58,700 nt of DNA, taken from the NCBI GenBank assembly GCA_024276605.1, contig JAJRWX010000052.1, positions 1 to 58,700 on the forward strand. The letters run 5' to 3'. The translations under genes and the position numbers were made by a program. Below, piece by piece: positions 9,251 to 19,506 of the stretch; the first letter of the stretch is position 1; each line of letters starts with the position of its first letter. The notes under the pieces are model-generated. The model was not told the DNA's origin and did no database searches. It saw nothing but the letters and a program-made list of their open reading frames with translations. This DNA comes from Planctomycetota bacterium (GTDB taxonomy: Bacteria; Planctomycetota; Phycisphaerae; UBA1845).

Positions 9251-10813
9251 CTACCGGCCACAATTCGGTATGGCAGAAACGCCTACCCCGCTATAGCAAG
9301 TGATCAAATGCGAGAAATCTGCGAGGTCAACATCTTCATCGCCATCGGCGTCGACGTGCATACATTCCGGACTTGCTTTTTGTATGCCTGAATCCGTCAT
9401 GCATGCGACGAAGGTGCCGACATCAGAACCGTCTACATCGAAATCCAAGTCAAAGTCGGCATAGGCGAAGGGAATCGGTGCGGAGACATGAAAAAATCCG
9501 CTTCCACCAAGGTTTGGTTCGAATATGACGTTTCGATTCCAAAAGAAGTTCATACCGAGGATGCCATCGAGTGTGGTTCCGTCCCCGAGCGTTAGATCGA
9601 GCACGATGACAGGTGCTTGAGAGAATCGTAATGCACCGCCTCGGGCATCCATCTTGACGTTGTCAATGTAGAAACCTTCAATGTCCGTAACCAAGCCTCC
9701 AACACCGCACACGTCAACCGTAAAGTCCGGGGCGAAGGGTAAACTCAGGCTAGCTGCCACGCCAAAGCTAATGACCGAACCCTGAGCACCTGTGTCTACC
9801 AACATCAAGGCCGTATCTGTGTTGGCACCAAACTCGTCGAATTCAGAAAGCTCAACCTCCGCGAAGAATAGCCCTCCGGTAGGAATAGAACCGGGAAACA
9901 ATGCCAAGGCTGTTGGCGAAATGAGTTCTGAACTCAGATCGAATGGATCAAGGAACGCGAAATAACTAGCTGTGGTGGCAGGCGTATCGCGTAACATTTG
10001 AATTTGATGAGCAAAAGTCGGTAGAGATTGAAACTCGTCTTGTATCGTAACATCAGGACTAACGAATGTTTTCCCTGAAATGTTCACCGTACGAGGGGAA
10101 TCCATTCTAATGATACTGTTAAAAAAACTGAGGATAGGTAATCCGACGACAGCTGTCACACTCTCTCCATTGGCGCAGGCGATCGATGGGGACGACAGAA
10201 TGGAGGCATTTGATTGGCCTACCATTTTTGTCAGGTCAAGAATCCCTGCCGGACTGACTGCGCTTAAGCCTGCGGCGAATAAACCGATGGGTTCTGTCAT
10301 GTTAGCGAAAATGACTGCATCGCCGACTCCACCGATAGGGAAAGTTTCACCGCGTATGACTTGATCCAGCCCAATTACCGAACTACTGGCACCGGCTACG
10401 AGACTTACTTCTGCGCCGCTGTCCAGAATGCCAACCACGAAATTTTGATTGGCAGGGCCGTTCAGAGGCGCGCCGATATAGGTGTTTTCAAGTTTGTGTT
10501 CACCGGACAATATGTCGACGGGTAGTCCTTCATTGGAAGCTGCGATAGCTATGAGTGGTGAAAACCCGATGAGGCGAGGTCGCGGAAATGGCGTCGGCTC
10601 AGCGTTATGCAAGAGTAGCGATCCACGAGGCGAAGGTGGTGTTCTAACATTAATGATCGTACCGGCTTTGCCTACCTGGAAAATTGTTGGTCCTGATTCG
10701 ATTGTGTTATTGTATTTAGTGACTGGTGTGGGATCATCGCCTAAGGCTATATTGATGCCTGACCAAGTACTCAGGCATAGGACTAACGTTAATGCTATGT
10801 ATCGTTTGTTCAT
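9251..10813 (-). CDS. secreted two-lobed aspartic protease with dockerin-like tail
   Basis: 520 aa with a signal peptide (about residues 1-25). Two aspartic protease signatures lie in one chain, DSGAEVSLV at about 131 and DTGAQGSVIS at about 340. This gives the duplicated two-lobe layout of pepsin-like enzymes rather than a single retropepsin domain. A conserved GILGMNFF segment follows the second Asp. The last 70 residues contain two Asp-rich loops (DLDFDVDGSDV and DADGDEDVDLADF) typical of the dockerin or EF-hand-like calcium-binding tails that are common on exported planctomycete proteins. It probably cleaves proteins outside the cytoplasm. It is convergent with the amidohydrolase operon and monocistronic. 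Confidence 0.72.
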   Translation of the reverse strand: MNKRYIALTLVLCLSTWSGINIALGDDPTPVTKYNNTIESGPTIFQVGKAGTIINVRTPPSPRGSLLLHNAEPTPFPRPRLIGFSPLIAIAASNEGLPVDILSGEHKLENTYIGAPLNGPANQNFVVGILDSGAEVSLVAGASSSVIGLDQVIRGETFPIGGVGDAVIFANMTEPIGLFAAGLSAVSPAGILDLTKMVGQSNASILSSPSIACANGESVTAVVGLPILSFFNSIIRMDSPRTVNISGKTFVSPDVTIQDEFQSLPTFAHQIQMLRDTPATTASYFAFLDPFDLSSELISPTALALFPGSIPTGGLFFAEVELSEFDEFGANTDTALMLVDTGAQGSVISFGVAASLSLPFAPDFTVDVCGVGGLVTDIEGFYIDNVKMDARGGALRFSQAPVIVLDLTLGDGTTLDGILGMNFFWNRNVIFEPNLGGSGFFHVSAPIPFAYADFDLDFDVDGSDVGTFVACMTDSGIQKASPECMHVDADGDEDVDLADFSHLITCYSGVGVSAIPNCGR

Positions 10814-11705
10814 CTTTTCTGTTTCCGCTGAGACGGCTCCAAGTATTGGATGGCATTATCCCCCAGCGCGTACGCGCTACTACACATCATTGACCGATAT
10901 AGAGTGGGATATCAAGTGATAATCCATGATTTTCTACACGCGGGCTTGTTGAGGAGCCAATTTTGCGTTCTGAAGAGCACGCGTGCAAGTGGTTTGGGCA
11001 CGCTTGAACCGATTATGTTGGATTTGTCACGGGGCATCACAACGACTACTCGCATGCTCGATCTAAAAGCATAAGAATTTTAATTCGGGAGCGCGCTACT
11101 TCACCATTGATCGTCCGATCTTACTGTACTCCCCATGCCGTATTTATCGATAGGGGGGTGGAGGATTCCGTCTTTCTTCATTACCGGACGCACATATCTT
11201 TCCATGTCGGCATTTGAACTGTACAGATTCTTGTCCTTTTACGTTGACCTCTTTCTTTAATGCCGTACAATGATTAATTGCTCCATGGATGGATGGCTGC
11301 TTGCTTGGTTATATGGGGAATGTTGTTAAGCACTCTAAGTAATTTCTGCTTTTAGTGCGGCAAGCTATCAACCACTTGGCTGCAGTCAAAAAAGCTGGAA
11401 TCGGTCGAGCACACATCAAAGCACCCGATCCGGCTATTTACTTCGTACGGATACGAAAAATTAGTGTTATGAAAGAGCCTGCTTAAGCAAGCTCTATTTT
11501 GTGTAGCAAATGGGATACAACTTGCCCCGGCGTTTTTTTGAATACGGCGTTACACAAAACACGCAAGTTGCATCTGCATGAGCCTCTCCATTGGGGAGGT
11601 GAGCGGGTTTATTGGTTGTGGATCATTACTGCTGAAGATGGTGCGATTACGTATAGGCGTGAGCGCAATGTGGCACACATGTAAGTATGAGAAGGTGATG
11701 GTGAT
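10814..11705. other. intergenic region, 890 bp
   Basis: Divergent gap between the aspartic protease and the first collagen-like gene. It must hold both promoters, but I could not pick a convincing -35/-10 pair. A near-perfect palindrome lies at 11473-11494 (arms around CTTAAG). Short open frames here (for example 11499-11684) have no recognisable features. Nothing else is seen. Confidence 0.5.
11473..11494. repeat. near-perfect 22-bp palindrome
   Basis: AGAGCCTGCTT is followed directly by its near reverse complement AAGCAAGCTCT, with a single mismatched pair. A short ATTTT follows. It lies about 210 bp before the collagen-like gene and could be a weak terminator or an operator; the sequence does not decide. 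Confidence 0.35.
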
Positions 11706-13703
11706 ATGAATCGACGGCTAAGAGCTTCGGGCATCATGTGTTTGTTGGTGTTTTCGATTTCAATCTGCCTGTTCAAAACGGGTTGTGGTGGTGGTTTTTT
11801 TGGATTGGAAGATTACCAGCGTGACCTATTGTTTGGAGGTGCGACTGCGGCGTTGTTGCTTAATCAACCTGCTACCGATGGTGAAGCTGGTGCAGGCGCT
11901 CCGGTGCCCGGCCCTACCGGTGAACAAGGTATTCCGGGTGAAGATGGTACACCCGGCGCGACCGGTCCTGCAGGTCCACAAGGCCCAGCCGGTCCACAAG
12001 GGCCAGAGGGACCAGCCGGTCCTACCGGACCTCCCGGAGTTGATGGTTCTTCCGGTTCATCAGGTCCACTAGGGCCAGCCGGACCAACGCTTTTCGATAT
12101 TTTTATTGATGATTTTTTTACGACTGCGAATAATGCACCAGGTAAATTGTCTGTTGATTTAGTGAATATTCAAGAGCCAACATTGGGTGGCGGCGTATTC
12201 TTTCAAAACGAGATTGATGATGACGAGGAAGATGCGGGTGGTAGTGACAGCGGCGATTTAGGTGTCATCGCATATCGAGTCGCGATTCCGGAAGGATATG
12301 GCGGTAGTAACGATGTCACCATGCGTGTATTACTTAATCGAACTGGGATAACGGAGGATTGTTTTATCTTTTCAGTTACGGGTAAACGTTTACGCGTTGG
12401 GGAAGGCGTCAGTGATTATGGCAATCCGATCTGGTTGGTCCTAGAAAATAAAGAACAGCCACCTCCTACTAAGTTGTTGGAGGGCGTACTTGGTGGCACA
12501 TCAAGCCAACTGATTGTGGTAGATATTCCTATTAACTCACCGGCAGGATTGGATGGTCCTGCACTCGCGTCGAAAGAACTACTAGCCTTCGAATTGCAGA
12601 CAAAGAAATTTGACGGTGGCACGTATCAAATTCTTGGTGTCGAGTTTTTCGAGACCGAGTCATCGGCATCGCTATCCGGAGCTGATAAGGTAAGCCCATG
12701 CGATGTTGGTGATAACGTGATGGTCGCTTTATGTCCGATTGGAGATTGCAATAACAATACCCAGGATGACGCGTGCGATCTGTTCAACAACACAAGTAAC
12801 GACTGTAACGGCAATGCCATTCCCGACGATTGTGAAGACTGCAACAACAATCAAATACCGGATGAATGCGACATTGCATGTAATGAATCAAAACAGTGCT
12901 TCGATTGCTTCATTGCTCGTAGCGGTATTGGCCAGATTTGTTCGGAAGACTGTAACGAGAATGGTACGCCCGACGAATGTGAATCGCTTAGCACGGTTTG
13001 TCCCAGCATCGATATGGTGTTCCTGCTGGATACCTCTGGATCGATGGTAGATGAGATCGATTCATTGTGTGCTACGATTGGTACGATCGTTTCAGATCTA
13101 GCCAATCAAGGTGTAGTACTTAACGCTGAAATTTTGGCCATTGATTTTGTGGATCACTTCCCATCTGATGCCAGCAATTCTGCGGACAACTCTGAATTCT
13201 TCGATTGGTCTTGCCTGGTTGTTGGAGATACCGTGGGTAACCAAAGTTGGACGAATGGAACGGGTTCAGGCGTGACAGGTGATGACGACGGTTGCGAAGG
13301 GGATTTGGACGGAAATAATAACTCAGAACGTGATGAAAATTGGGGACCGGCTACGGCTATTGTAGCGGGTCAGTATCCGTGGGGTCAGGATTCGGTTCGG
13401 CTTGTTATTCCCATAAGTGACGAAGGTGCGTGTCTTGGTGGAAGCGGATGCAGGTCGGATGATGATAGTGCTGTGGCTAATGCCATTGTGCAGGCATTGG
13501 CTCAAATACCCCCAGTGGTGGTTTCGCCCATCGTGGGTGATGGTCCGGATGAGTGCGTGGTTGCGCAAGCTCAGACCATTGCCAATGGAACCGGTGGCAT
13601 CGCTGTAGTTGCTGAAGGTGCAGACCGTGTTGCTGAATTAGCTAATGCCATCAACGCAATCATTGACTCGCGCTGTAGTCCGTGTGCATTGATAGAGAAA
13701 TAA
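11706..13703 (+). CDS. collagen-like surface protein with VWA domain
   Basis: 665 aa. It has a signal segment followed by a cysteine (KTGC, about residue 27), suggesting a lipoprotein, although position -3 is not canonical. A conserved segment with [10 protein letters not shown] and LLLNQP precedes exactly 20 uninterrupted Gly-X-Y triplets (about residues 69-128). Next is a family-specific domain (about 130-325) starting with FIDDFF and containing [12 protein letters not shown]. Four DCNxNxxPDDC-type calcium-binding repeats follow (about 345-425), then a von Willebrand factor A domain with an intact MIDAS motif DTSGSM. The module order suggests a stalked, surface-anchored adhesin or binding protein (inference). 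It shares the N-terminal half with the next two genes. RBS AGAAGG precedes the ATG. Confidence 0.8.
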   Translation: MNRRLRASGIMCLLVFSISICLFKTGCGGGFFGLEDYQRDLLFGGATAALLLNQPATDGEAGAGAPVPGPTGEQGIPGEDGTPGATGPAGPQGPAGPQGPEGPAGPTGPPGVDGSSGSSGPLGPAGPTLFDIFIDDFFTTANNAPGKLSVDLVNIQEPTLGGGVFFQNEIDDDEEDAGGSDSGDLGVIAYRVAIPEGYGGSNDVTMRVLLNRTGITEDCFIFSVTGKRLRVGEGVSDYGNPIWLVLENKEQPPPTKLLEGVLGGTSSQLIVVDIPINSPAGLDGPALASKELLAFELQTKKFDGGTYQILGVEFFETESSASLSGADKVSPCDVGDNVMVALCPIGDCNNNTQDDACDLFNNTSNDCNGNAIPDDCEDCNNNQIPDECDIACNESKQCFDCFIARSGIGQICSEDCNENGTPDECESLSTVCPSIDMVFLLDTSGSMVDEIDSLCATIGTIVSDLANQGVVLNAEILAIDFVDHFPSDASNSADNSEFFDWSCLVVGDTVGNQSWTNGTGSGVTGDDDGCEGDLDGNNNSERDENWGPATAIVAGQYPWGQDSVRLVIPISDEGACLGGSGCRSDDDSAVANAIVQALAQIPPVVVSPIVGDGPDECVVAQAQTIANGTGGIAVVAEGADRVAELANAINAIIDSRCSPCALIEK

Positions 13704-13799
13704 CATGGTGAGATCATAACTGTTAACTTTTTAGGATACTATGAACCATTAATCGAACGGATATGAAGTCAATAAGAATGACGCCGGAGCAATAATCTG

Positions 13800-15692
13800 A
13801 TGAAGTTGAAAATAAAATATGTGGGTGTATTCACGGCACTGGGCCTTTGCGTGAGTATGGTAGCCGGCACTTCTTGTGGTGGCGGTTTTTTGGGGTTGCA
13901 GGATTTCCAGCGTGATCTGTTGTTTGGCGGATTGTTGGGTGCTGTGTTGTTGAACCAGCCACCTGCTGGCGATGCCGTTGCGGGTACGCCTATTCCCGGA
14001 CCAGTCGGAGAGCAGGGTGTTCCCGGCGCAGATGGTGCTGAAGGACCGCAAGGTCCAGTTGGCCCACCAGGGCCGCAGGGACCGGAGGGTGAAGAGGGAC
14101 CGGCGGGTCCAGCCGGTGCGGACGGCACCTCGGGCGGTGCCGGTTCTCAAGGACCACGCGGACCGGCGGGTCCGGAGTTTTTTAGTACCTTTATTGATGA
14201 CTTTTTCACGACCGTTGACGGGCAATTGAGGAGCTTCACTCCTGTAGAAGTGGTAAGCATTGTAGAGCCTGCTCTGGGTGGCGGAGGAGTGCCACGTGGT
14301 GAAGTGGAAAATGCTATTGCTTATCGTGTGGCTATTCCTAATTCATATCACCCTGGTCATGATGTGACCATGCGGATGACATTTTTACGTTCTGGTGCTA
14401 TCGAGGAAGAATGTTTCATCCTTTCCATTAAAGCTGCCCGATTGCGTGCCGGCGAATCGATCACTGAATATGGTGAACCACTGTTGTTATCGATTCCAAG
14501 CCCCGTGGAAGAAATGCCTGATCAGCTCGAAGGAGTTCCACCTCCTGCTGACACAGGTACGTTGGTCATTGTCGATATTCCCATCAATGCGACGCCCGGA
14601 TTTCAGGATGATGAGTCCTTGTCGATAAGTGATTTATTGGCCTTTGAGCTATCAACCGCACTTGCTAACGGCGCCACCTATCAGATCCTTGGCGTGGAAT
14701 TCTTTGAGTCTAATGGTGCAACTTTAGAAGGCGCCACTGTGGTTGATGAGCTTTGTTGCTTCACGACACTTCAGCCGACTGGTGGCCCATTGGTTCCAGA
14801 TGATCATCTTTTCGTGTGGGATGAGGATACGATTTATGTGTCTGACGTTTCTACCATGGCCATGATTAGCAATATATCGGGTAGTGCTACAACTTGTGGG
14901 GGTAGCAGTAATTCATGCGGGGGATATGACGATGGTCGTCACATGATCTTCGACACTGCCGGTCAGCGCTTTTTTGTTTCGAACCACGACCGTGACTTTG
15001 ATGTGTACGACACAACGGGTGCTGAACAGACAGTTACTTGGGGGATATCACTGATTGAACCACTTGGTATGGCGCCGCTGCCCAACGGGCAACTACTGAT
15101 TACCGACGAGGAAGATTCTGTAGCGATATTCCGCATCAATCAGGATCTGACGGAAGATGCCCGCGGTGATGGTGTAGCCTCTTTCGATGGCGCAGAGGGT
15201 GTAGCCTATAACGCCGTTCACGATCTGATTTACGTAGCTGACGAAGATGACGACGATATTGAGGTATTCGATGGAACGACACTCGAGTACTTGGGTGGTA
15301 CGTTTACGAACTGCTCAAGTGATGCTGCCTATTGGCTCGGTGTGGATGGTAGTAGCAATCGCCTCTTCATGTTGGCGGATAGTAAATGTCCCGGCAACTT
15401 CCAGACTGGAAACTATGGCGTCCACGTATTCAAGATGGGATGCCAGCCAGGTGACCTCGTGTTCGAACAAACATTACTCGGTTCCAATGGCGGTAGTGGT
15501 GATTGCTATGGTACGCTTACAGTCAGTGAAAGTACCAATCGTCTTTTTGCCATCGATTATTGTAGCGACACGGTGGATATATATGACACAATGACTTTAC
15601 AGAAATTAGGGTCGGTACCGGTCGAACGCGCCGGGACGGCTCCACTGATGGTTACCGTGGGGCATCTAAACGAAGTGAATGGACCTCAATAG
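13800..15692 (+). CDS. collagen-like surface protein with C-terminal propeller
   Basis: 630 aa and the second paralogue. The signal segment ends GTSC (about residue 23) and is a possible lipoprotein signal. The conserved segment ([15 protein letters not shown]) precedes 20 Gly-X-Y triplets and the shared domain of about 190 residues with [12 protein letters not shown]. The C-terminal part (about 320-630) has repeated strands such as [24 protein letters not shown] and [17 protein letters not shown], consistent with a YncE/NHL-like beta-propeller. There are no calcium repeats here. It lies 96 bp after its paralogue and probably arose by tandem duplication with exchange of the C-terminal module. 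Confidence 0.78.
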   Translation: MKLKIKYVGVFTALGLCVSMVAGTSCGGGFLGLQDFQRDLLFGGLLGAVLLNQPPAGDAVAGTPIPGPVGEQGVPGADGAEGPQGPVGPPGPQGPEGEEGPAGPAGADGTSGGAGSQGPRGPAGPEFFSTFIDDFFTTVDGQLRSFTPVEVVSIVEPALGGGGVPRGEVENAIAYRVAIPNSYHPGHDVTMRMTFLRSGAIEEECFILSIKAARLRAGESITEYGEPLLLSIPSPVEEMPDQLEGVPPPADTGTLVIVDIPINATPGFQDDESLSISDLLAFELSTALANGATYQILGVEFFESNGATLEGATVVDELCCFTTLQPTGGPLVPDDHLFVWDEDTIYVSDVSTMAMISNISGSATTCGGSSNSCGGYDDGRHMIFDTAGQRFFVSNHDRDFDVYDTTGAEQTVTWGISLIEPLGMAPLPNGQLLITDEEDSVAIFRINQDLTEDARGDGVASFDGAEGVAYNAVHDLIYVADEDDDDIEVFDGTTLEYLGGTFTNCSSDAAYWLGVDGSSNRLFMLADSKCPGNFQTGNYGVHVFKMGCQPGDLVFEQTLLGSNGGSGDCYGTLTVSESTNRLFAIDYCSDTVDIYDTMTLQKLGSVPVERAGTAPLMVTVGHLNEVNGPQ

Positions 15693-15798
15693 TCGTGTAC
15701 GTTAGTTGTGACAAAAGTTATGAGAAGAGATTGGTTCCAGCGACTTGGCAATATATTCCTCCAGGTGTGACGCACCTCGGAGCGGGAGCAGGATCGTC

Positions 15799-18228
15799 AT
15801 GAAACATAAACGCAGATTACTTGAAAGCGTAGTAGCAGTTAGCCTCACCGCTTGTTTGTTGATGAAGGTAGGGTGCAGCGGTGGATTTCTTAGGCTTCAA
15901 GACTATCAGCGCGATCTGATCTTTGGCGGCTTGGCTACGGCGCTACTGCTTAACCAGCCGGCACCTGCCGGTGATGGTGGGGCCGGTAATCCCATTCCCG
16001 GACCAACTGGTGAGCAGGGTATCCCGGGTGCAGTTGGTGAGGATGGGGCGCAAGGGCCGGTGGGTCCACAAGGACCACAAGGCCCCGAAGGACCGACAGG
16101 GCCGGAGGGACCGGCAGGAATAGACGGTACGTCCGGTGGTTCAGGTTCACAAGGGCCATCTGGACCGACAGGGCCGGCGGTATTCAATACTTTCATCGAT
16201 GATTTCTTTGCCTTTGATGGAACATCCGGCAATTTACAACCGGGTGTCGTGATTATTTCTGAACCGGCTCTCGGCGGTTCACCTTTAGCACGTACATCTA
16301 ATTCAGCTATTGCTTACCGAGTTTCTGTTCCGCAAACGTACACCGTAGGTCAACCAGTTACGATGCGCATGTTCTTCCATCGCACCGGAGACATTTTAGA
16401 TTCATGTTTTGTCTTTTCGGTTACGGGTGTACGTCTGCGCGATGGAGAAGGCGTCAGTAGTTATGGCGAAACAATTTGGTTATCTATTGACAACTCAGGA
16501 AAGGTCATGCCAACGCGACAAGTTGCGGAAGCCCTGCTAGGGGAGAACGGCATCGCCGGTGAATTGGTTGTTGTCGATTTGCCGATCAATGCTGCGCCTG
16601 GCATCGTAGACCCCATCGCGCTGGCTCGGGCGGATTTTTTAGCCTTTGAACTAGCTACAGCCAAGCTAGACGGGTCGTTATATCAAATATTGGGTGTAGA
16701 GTTTTTCGCCTCGGATGCAGCAGCCTCACTTTTTGGTGCGACGATAGCCGGTCCGTTCGGTGTTGAGGATCCGATAGTTTGTCCATGCGATGGGTCCAGC
16801 CAAGATTGCAACAACAACGGTCGTCCCGATGACTGTGAAATCAAGGAAGATCCCGGTTTAGATTGTAACAACAACGGTGTGTTGGATGAGTGTGAAGACT
16901 GTGACGGAAATGGCATTCCGGATGATTGTGACATCAACTGCGACAGTACAGCATGTATGGCATGTACTGATTATTCAATTGCAGCAGGTGAGTTGATTTG
17001 TGCTAATGATTGCAATCAAAATGGCATTCCGGATAGTTGCGATATCGGCAATATCTCTAATGATTGCGACGAGAATCAAATCCCCGACGAATGTGAACTT
17101 GATGGAAATGACTGTGATGGTAACGGCATTCTGGACACTTGCGATATTGCCACTGACCCGCTATTGGACTGCGACGGTGATAGTGTGCTTAACGAGTGTG
17201 AGTTGGATCCCGCTGAGCAAGACTGCAACCTCAACGGTATTTGCGACGGCATCGAAATTACCAGTTCTGTTTTTGTGTCTACGCTAGACTCAACAACTGG
17301 GGCAACCATCAATACATTTTCGGTAGGGCTTGCCTTCGACCAATTCGTACCGTTCATCGAGGTGGACGCGTCGGCGAACATCTGGGTTGGAAGAAATGAC
17401 ACTGGTCACGGCACGAATCAGTTCAACCCCAACGACAACGTGGCGAAATTCTCGCCGACCGGAACAGAACTTTTGACCTTGAAAGGTCCGATGCGGAATC
17501 CAACTGCACTAGCAGTTGACTCGATAGGTAATATATACGTGGGTGGAACGCCGGATGGTGGAAGTCTTTCAGTGAACAAAATCTACAAGTATGACTCAAA
17601 CGGAGTTTTCTTGACAAGTTTCGGTGAGCTTACCGGTGCGGCATTAGGTGCTACGTACTTTGTATTTGAATTTGCGCCTGGCGATCGTCTTTTTGCGACG
17701 ACTAGTAATCCGCACAGAGTTTTTGAATATACCACTGCAGGTGTTCAAGTAAATGTTGTCAACGCAAATCTCCGCTTTGGACGCGGTTTGGCTATCAGCC
17801 CTGATGGAACGACCCTGTGGAACTATCAACCCAGGAACGGCCCAGGAGAAGATATTATTGTTGCCTATGACCTCGATCTTACCGTACTCTCTTCTTTTGG
17901 CTTAAATCCGATTGGGAATCCACAACTTTGGGGGATGGATACCCTACAGAACGATAATCTCGTAGCACGAGCAGGTAGCAGGATTATCGAGATATCTCCG
18001 ACGGGTACATTGATTTCGGAGCTTGACTTTTCATCAATCGATACAGGCAATAGTCATCGGAGAGGATTTACAGTTGATAATAGCGGTAATTTTCTGGTAA
18101 GCCATGCCGGCACGCCGGTAGCTGATTGCAATAGCAACGGGCTACCTGATGACTGCGATATCGCAGCAGATCCGGGCTTGGATCTCAATGGGAATGGAAT
18201 CATAGATGCGTGCGAGGATTTAGATTAA
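15799..18228 (+). CDS. collagen-like surface protein with calcium repeats and propeller
   Basis: 809 aa from the ATG at 15799 (AGGA upstream); a TTG 54 bases earlier is in frame but less likely. This is the third paralogue. The signal segment ends KVGC, followed by the [10 protein letters not shown] segment, 20 Gly-X-Y triplets, and the shared domain with [12 protein letters not shown]. About eight DCxxNxxPDxC-type calcium-binding repeats come next (about residues 340-490), then a propeller-like region with NHL-type strands ([18 protein letters not shown]). Two more calcium-type repeats close the protein ([23 protein letters not shown]). This is the longest member and combines modules from the other two. 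The function is unknown; cell-surface binding is an inference. Confidence 0.78.
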   Translation: MKHKRRLLESVVAVSLTACLLMKVGCSGGFLRLQDYQRDLIFGGLATALLLNQPAPAGDGGAGNPIPGPTGEQGIPGAVGEDGAQGPVGPQGPQGPEGPTGPEGPAGIDGTSGGSGSQGPSGPTGPAVFNTFIDDFFAFDGTSGNLQPGVVIISEPALGGSPLARTSNSAIAYRVSVPQTYTVGQPVTMRMFFHRTGDILDSCFVFSVTGVRLRDGEGVSSYGETIWLSIDNSGKVMPTRQVAEALLGENGIAGELVVVDLPINAAPGIVDPIALARADFLAFELATAKLDGSLYQILGVEFFASDAAASLFGATIAGPFGVEDPIVCPCDGSSQDCNNNGRPDDCEIKEDPGLDCNNNGVLDECEDCDGNGIPDDCDINCDSTACMACTDYSIAAGELICANDCNQNGIPDSCDIGNISNDCDENQIPDECELDGNDCDGNGILDTCDIATDPLLDCDGDSVLNECELDPAEQDCNLNGICDGIEITSSVFVSTLDSTTGATINTFSVGLAFDQFVPFIEVDASANIWVGRNDTGHGTNQFNPNDNVAKFSPTGTELLTLKGPMRNPTALAVDSIGNIYVGGTPDGGSLSVNKIYKYDSNGVFLTSFGELTGAALGATYFVFEFAPGDRLFATTSNPHRVFEYTTAGVQVNVVNANLRFGRGLAISPDGTTLWNYQPRNGPGEDIIVAYDLDLTVLSSFGLNPIGNPQLWGMDTLQNDNLVARAGSRIIEISPTGTLISELDFSSIDTGNSHRRGFTVDNSGNFLVSHAGTPVADCNSNGLPDDCDIAADPGLDLNGNGIIDACEDLD

Positions 18229-18526
18229 TCGCACTTCTAATATGGGTTCTTTTATTGGCGGAAGCTTTTCTGAATATAAGCGTAGATGGAGAACCATCGT
18301 GCATGATTCTCCATTAAGCGGGTTGATCGAACGAACATGGCTCGGACTACAGGTGTATAAGACGGTCTTATTCGTCATCTGAGCCAATAACCATTTCAAT
18401 GAATGCTTAATGGGCGAGGCGTAATGCTTCGTCCTTATTTTTGCGCATCGCCATGCAAGAGGTCTTCTGGCTGAAAACGTCAATCGCTGTACACTCCTTA
18501 CGTGTTCTTAGCATGATTGATGAAGT
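18229..18526. other. intergenic region with two palindromes
   Basis: 298 bp. An 8-bp stem hairpin lies at 18286-18314 (ATGGAGAA / TTCTCCAT) without a T-run, a weak terminator candidate after the collagen-like genes. A compact palindrome at 18357-18371 has arms ATAAGAC / GTCTTAT around one base and could be an operator for the transporter gene. No promoter hexamers are convincing. Confidence 0.4.
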
Positions 18527-19459
18527 ATGTCTGAGCGCTTGGATAAAAAATATCTTACCGGTACGATTTTGTTGCTTGTTGCGGGGGGGATGTGGAGTCT
18601 TAACGGTGCGCTGATCAAGCTGATAAATAATGATGGACAAGGGCCTGGAGGCGTGGTGATTGCTTTCTACCGCTCTTTGTTTGCCGGGCTTGTGTTGTTG
18701 CCTTTAGCCTGGGGAAAGCTACACACGTTAAGTCGTGATAACCAAGACCAATATCACACACGGGCCGATCAGTACAAGACTTTGTTACGACTCCGACCGG
18801 CTGCCGTTTGGTGCGTCGTTTTCTTTACGTTGATGACGGTGGCGTTTGTCATAGCCAACACGAAAACCGAAGCGGCTAACGCTATTTTACTTCAATACAC
18901 CTCCACATTCTGGATATTTGGATTGTCTCCTTGGGTGCTCAAAGAGAAGCCGCAAGGTCGTGCGGTGTCCATCATGATTTTTGCATTGGTGGGGATTGGG
19001 GTGATTTTCGCGGGGAATGCATCAACCGATCTGGCTGGTTTACTCATCGCGTTATGTGCGGGTCTATTTTTTGCACTGCTGTCTTTGATGATACGCCGTA
19101 TGCAGGATTGCAATTCCGCGGCTATTACCGTGTTGAACAATCTAGGTTCCGCCCTATTGATTTTTCCGATTGTGCTGGTGCTTGATGACTTATGGGTATC
19201 GCAGCGTTCGCTTCTATTGTTGATCCTGATGGGGGTGGTCCAGTTTGGAATTCCCTATTACCTTTATACGCTTGGTCTAGCCAGGGTACCGGCCTATTCT
19301 GCGGCGCTGTTGATTATGGTTGAACCCGTTCTCGTCCCTCTTTGGGCCTATTTGGCTGTCGGGGAAACGGTACCCACGACAACCATGGTTGGAGGTAGTA
19401 TCATTCTGTTTGCACTTGTGATGTTTGTGCTGTCGTCACGAACAGTTTCACCAAAGTGA
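18527..19459 (+). CDS. DMT-superfamily (EamA) transporter
   Basis: 310 aa with about ten predicted membrane segments in two similar halves, the usual EamA/RhaT drug-metabolite transporter layout. Half one begins GTILLLVAGGMWSLNGALIK and half two covers about residues 155-300, including GIPYYLYTLGLARVPAYSAA and a PVLVPLWAYL motif that is very common in EamA proteins. It is an inner-membrane exporter or importer of small metabolites, and the substrate cannot be read. The next gene lies 47 bp downstream on the same strand, so the dehydrogenase-like gene may be cotranscribed, which would hint at an amino-acid-related substrate (weak inference). Confidence 0.85.
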   Translation: MSERLDKKYLTGTILLLVAGGMWSLNGALIKLINNDGQGPGGVVIAFYRSLFAGLVLLPLAWGKLHTLSRDNQDQYHTRADQYKTLLRLRPAAVWCVVFFTLMTVAFVIANTKTEAANAILLQYTSTFWIFGLSPWVLKEKPQGRAVSIMIFALVGIGVIFAGNASTDLAGLLIALCAGLFFALLSLMIRRMQDCNSAAITVLNNLGSALLIFPIVLVLDDLWVSQRSLLLLILMGVVQFGIPYYLYTLGLARVPAYSAALLIMVEPVLVPLWAYLAVGETVPTTTMVGGSIILFALVMFVLSSRTVSPK

Positions 19460-19506
19460 TAGATGATGGTGGATGTTAGTGAAGTTAATATTGAATCGAG
19501 CATAGT

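Noticed and set aside
10482-10919. A 145-codon frame opposite the aspartic protease.
   Set aside because: Antisense to a well supported gene and without protein features.
13769-14128. Gly/Pro-rich frames antisense to the collagen-like genes (also 15906-16232).
   Set aside because: Mirror image of Gly-X-Y codons (GGN/CCN); no start signals or other support.
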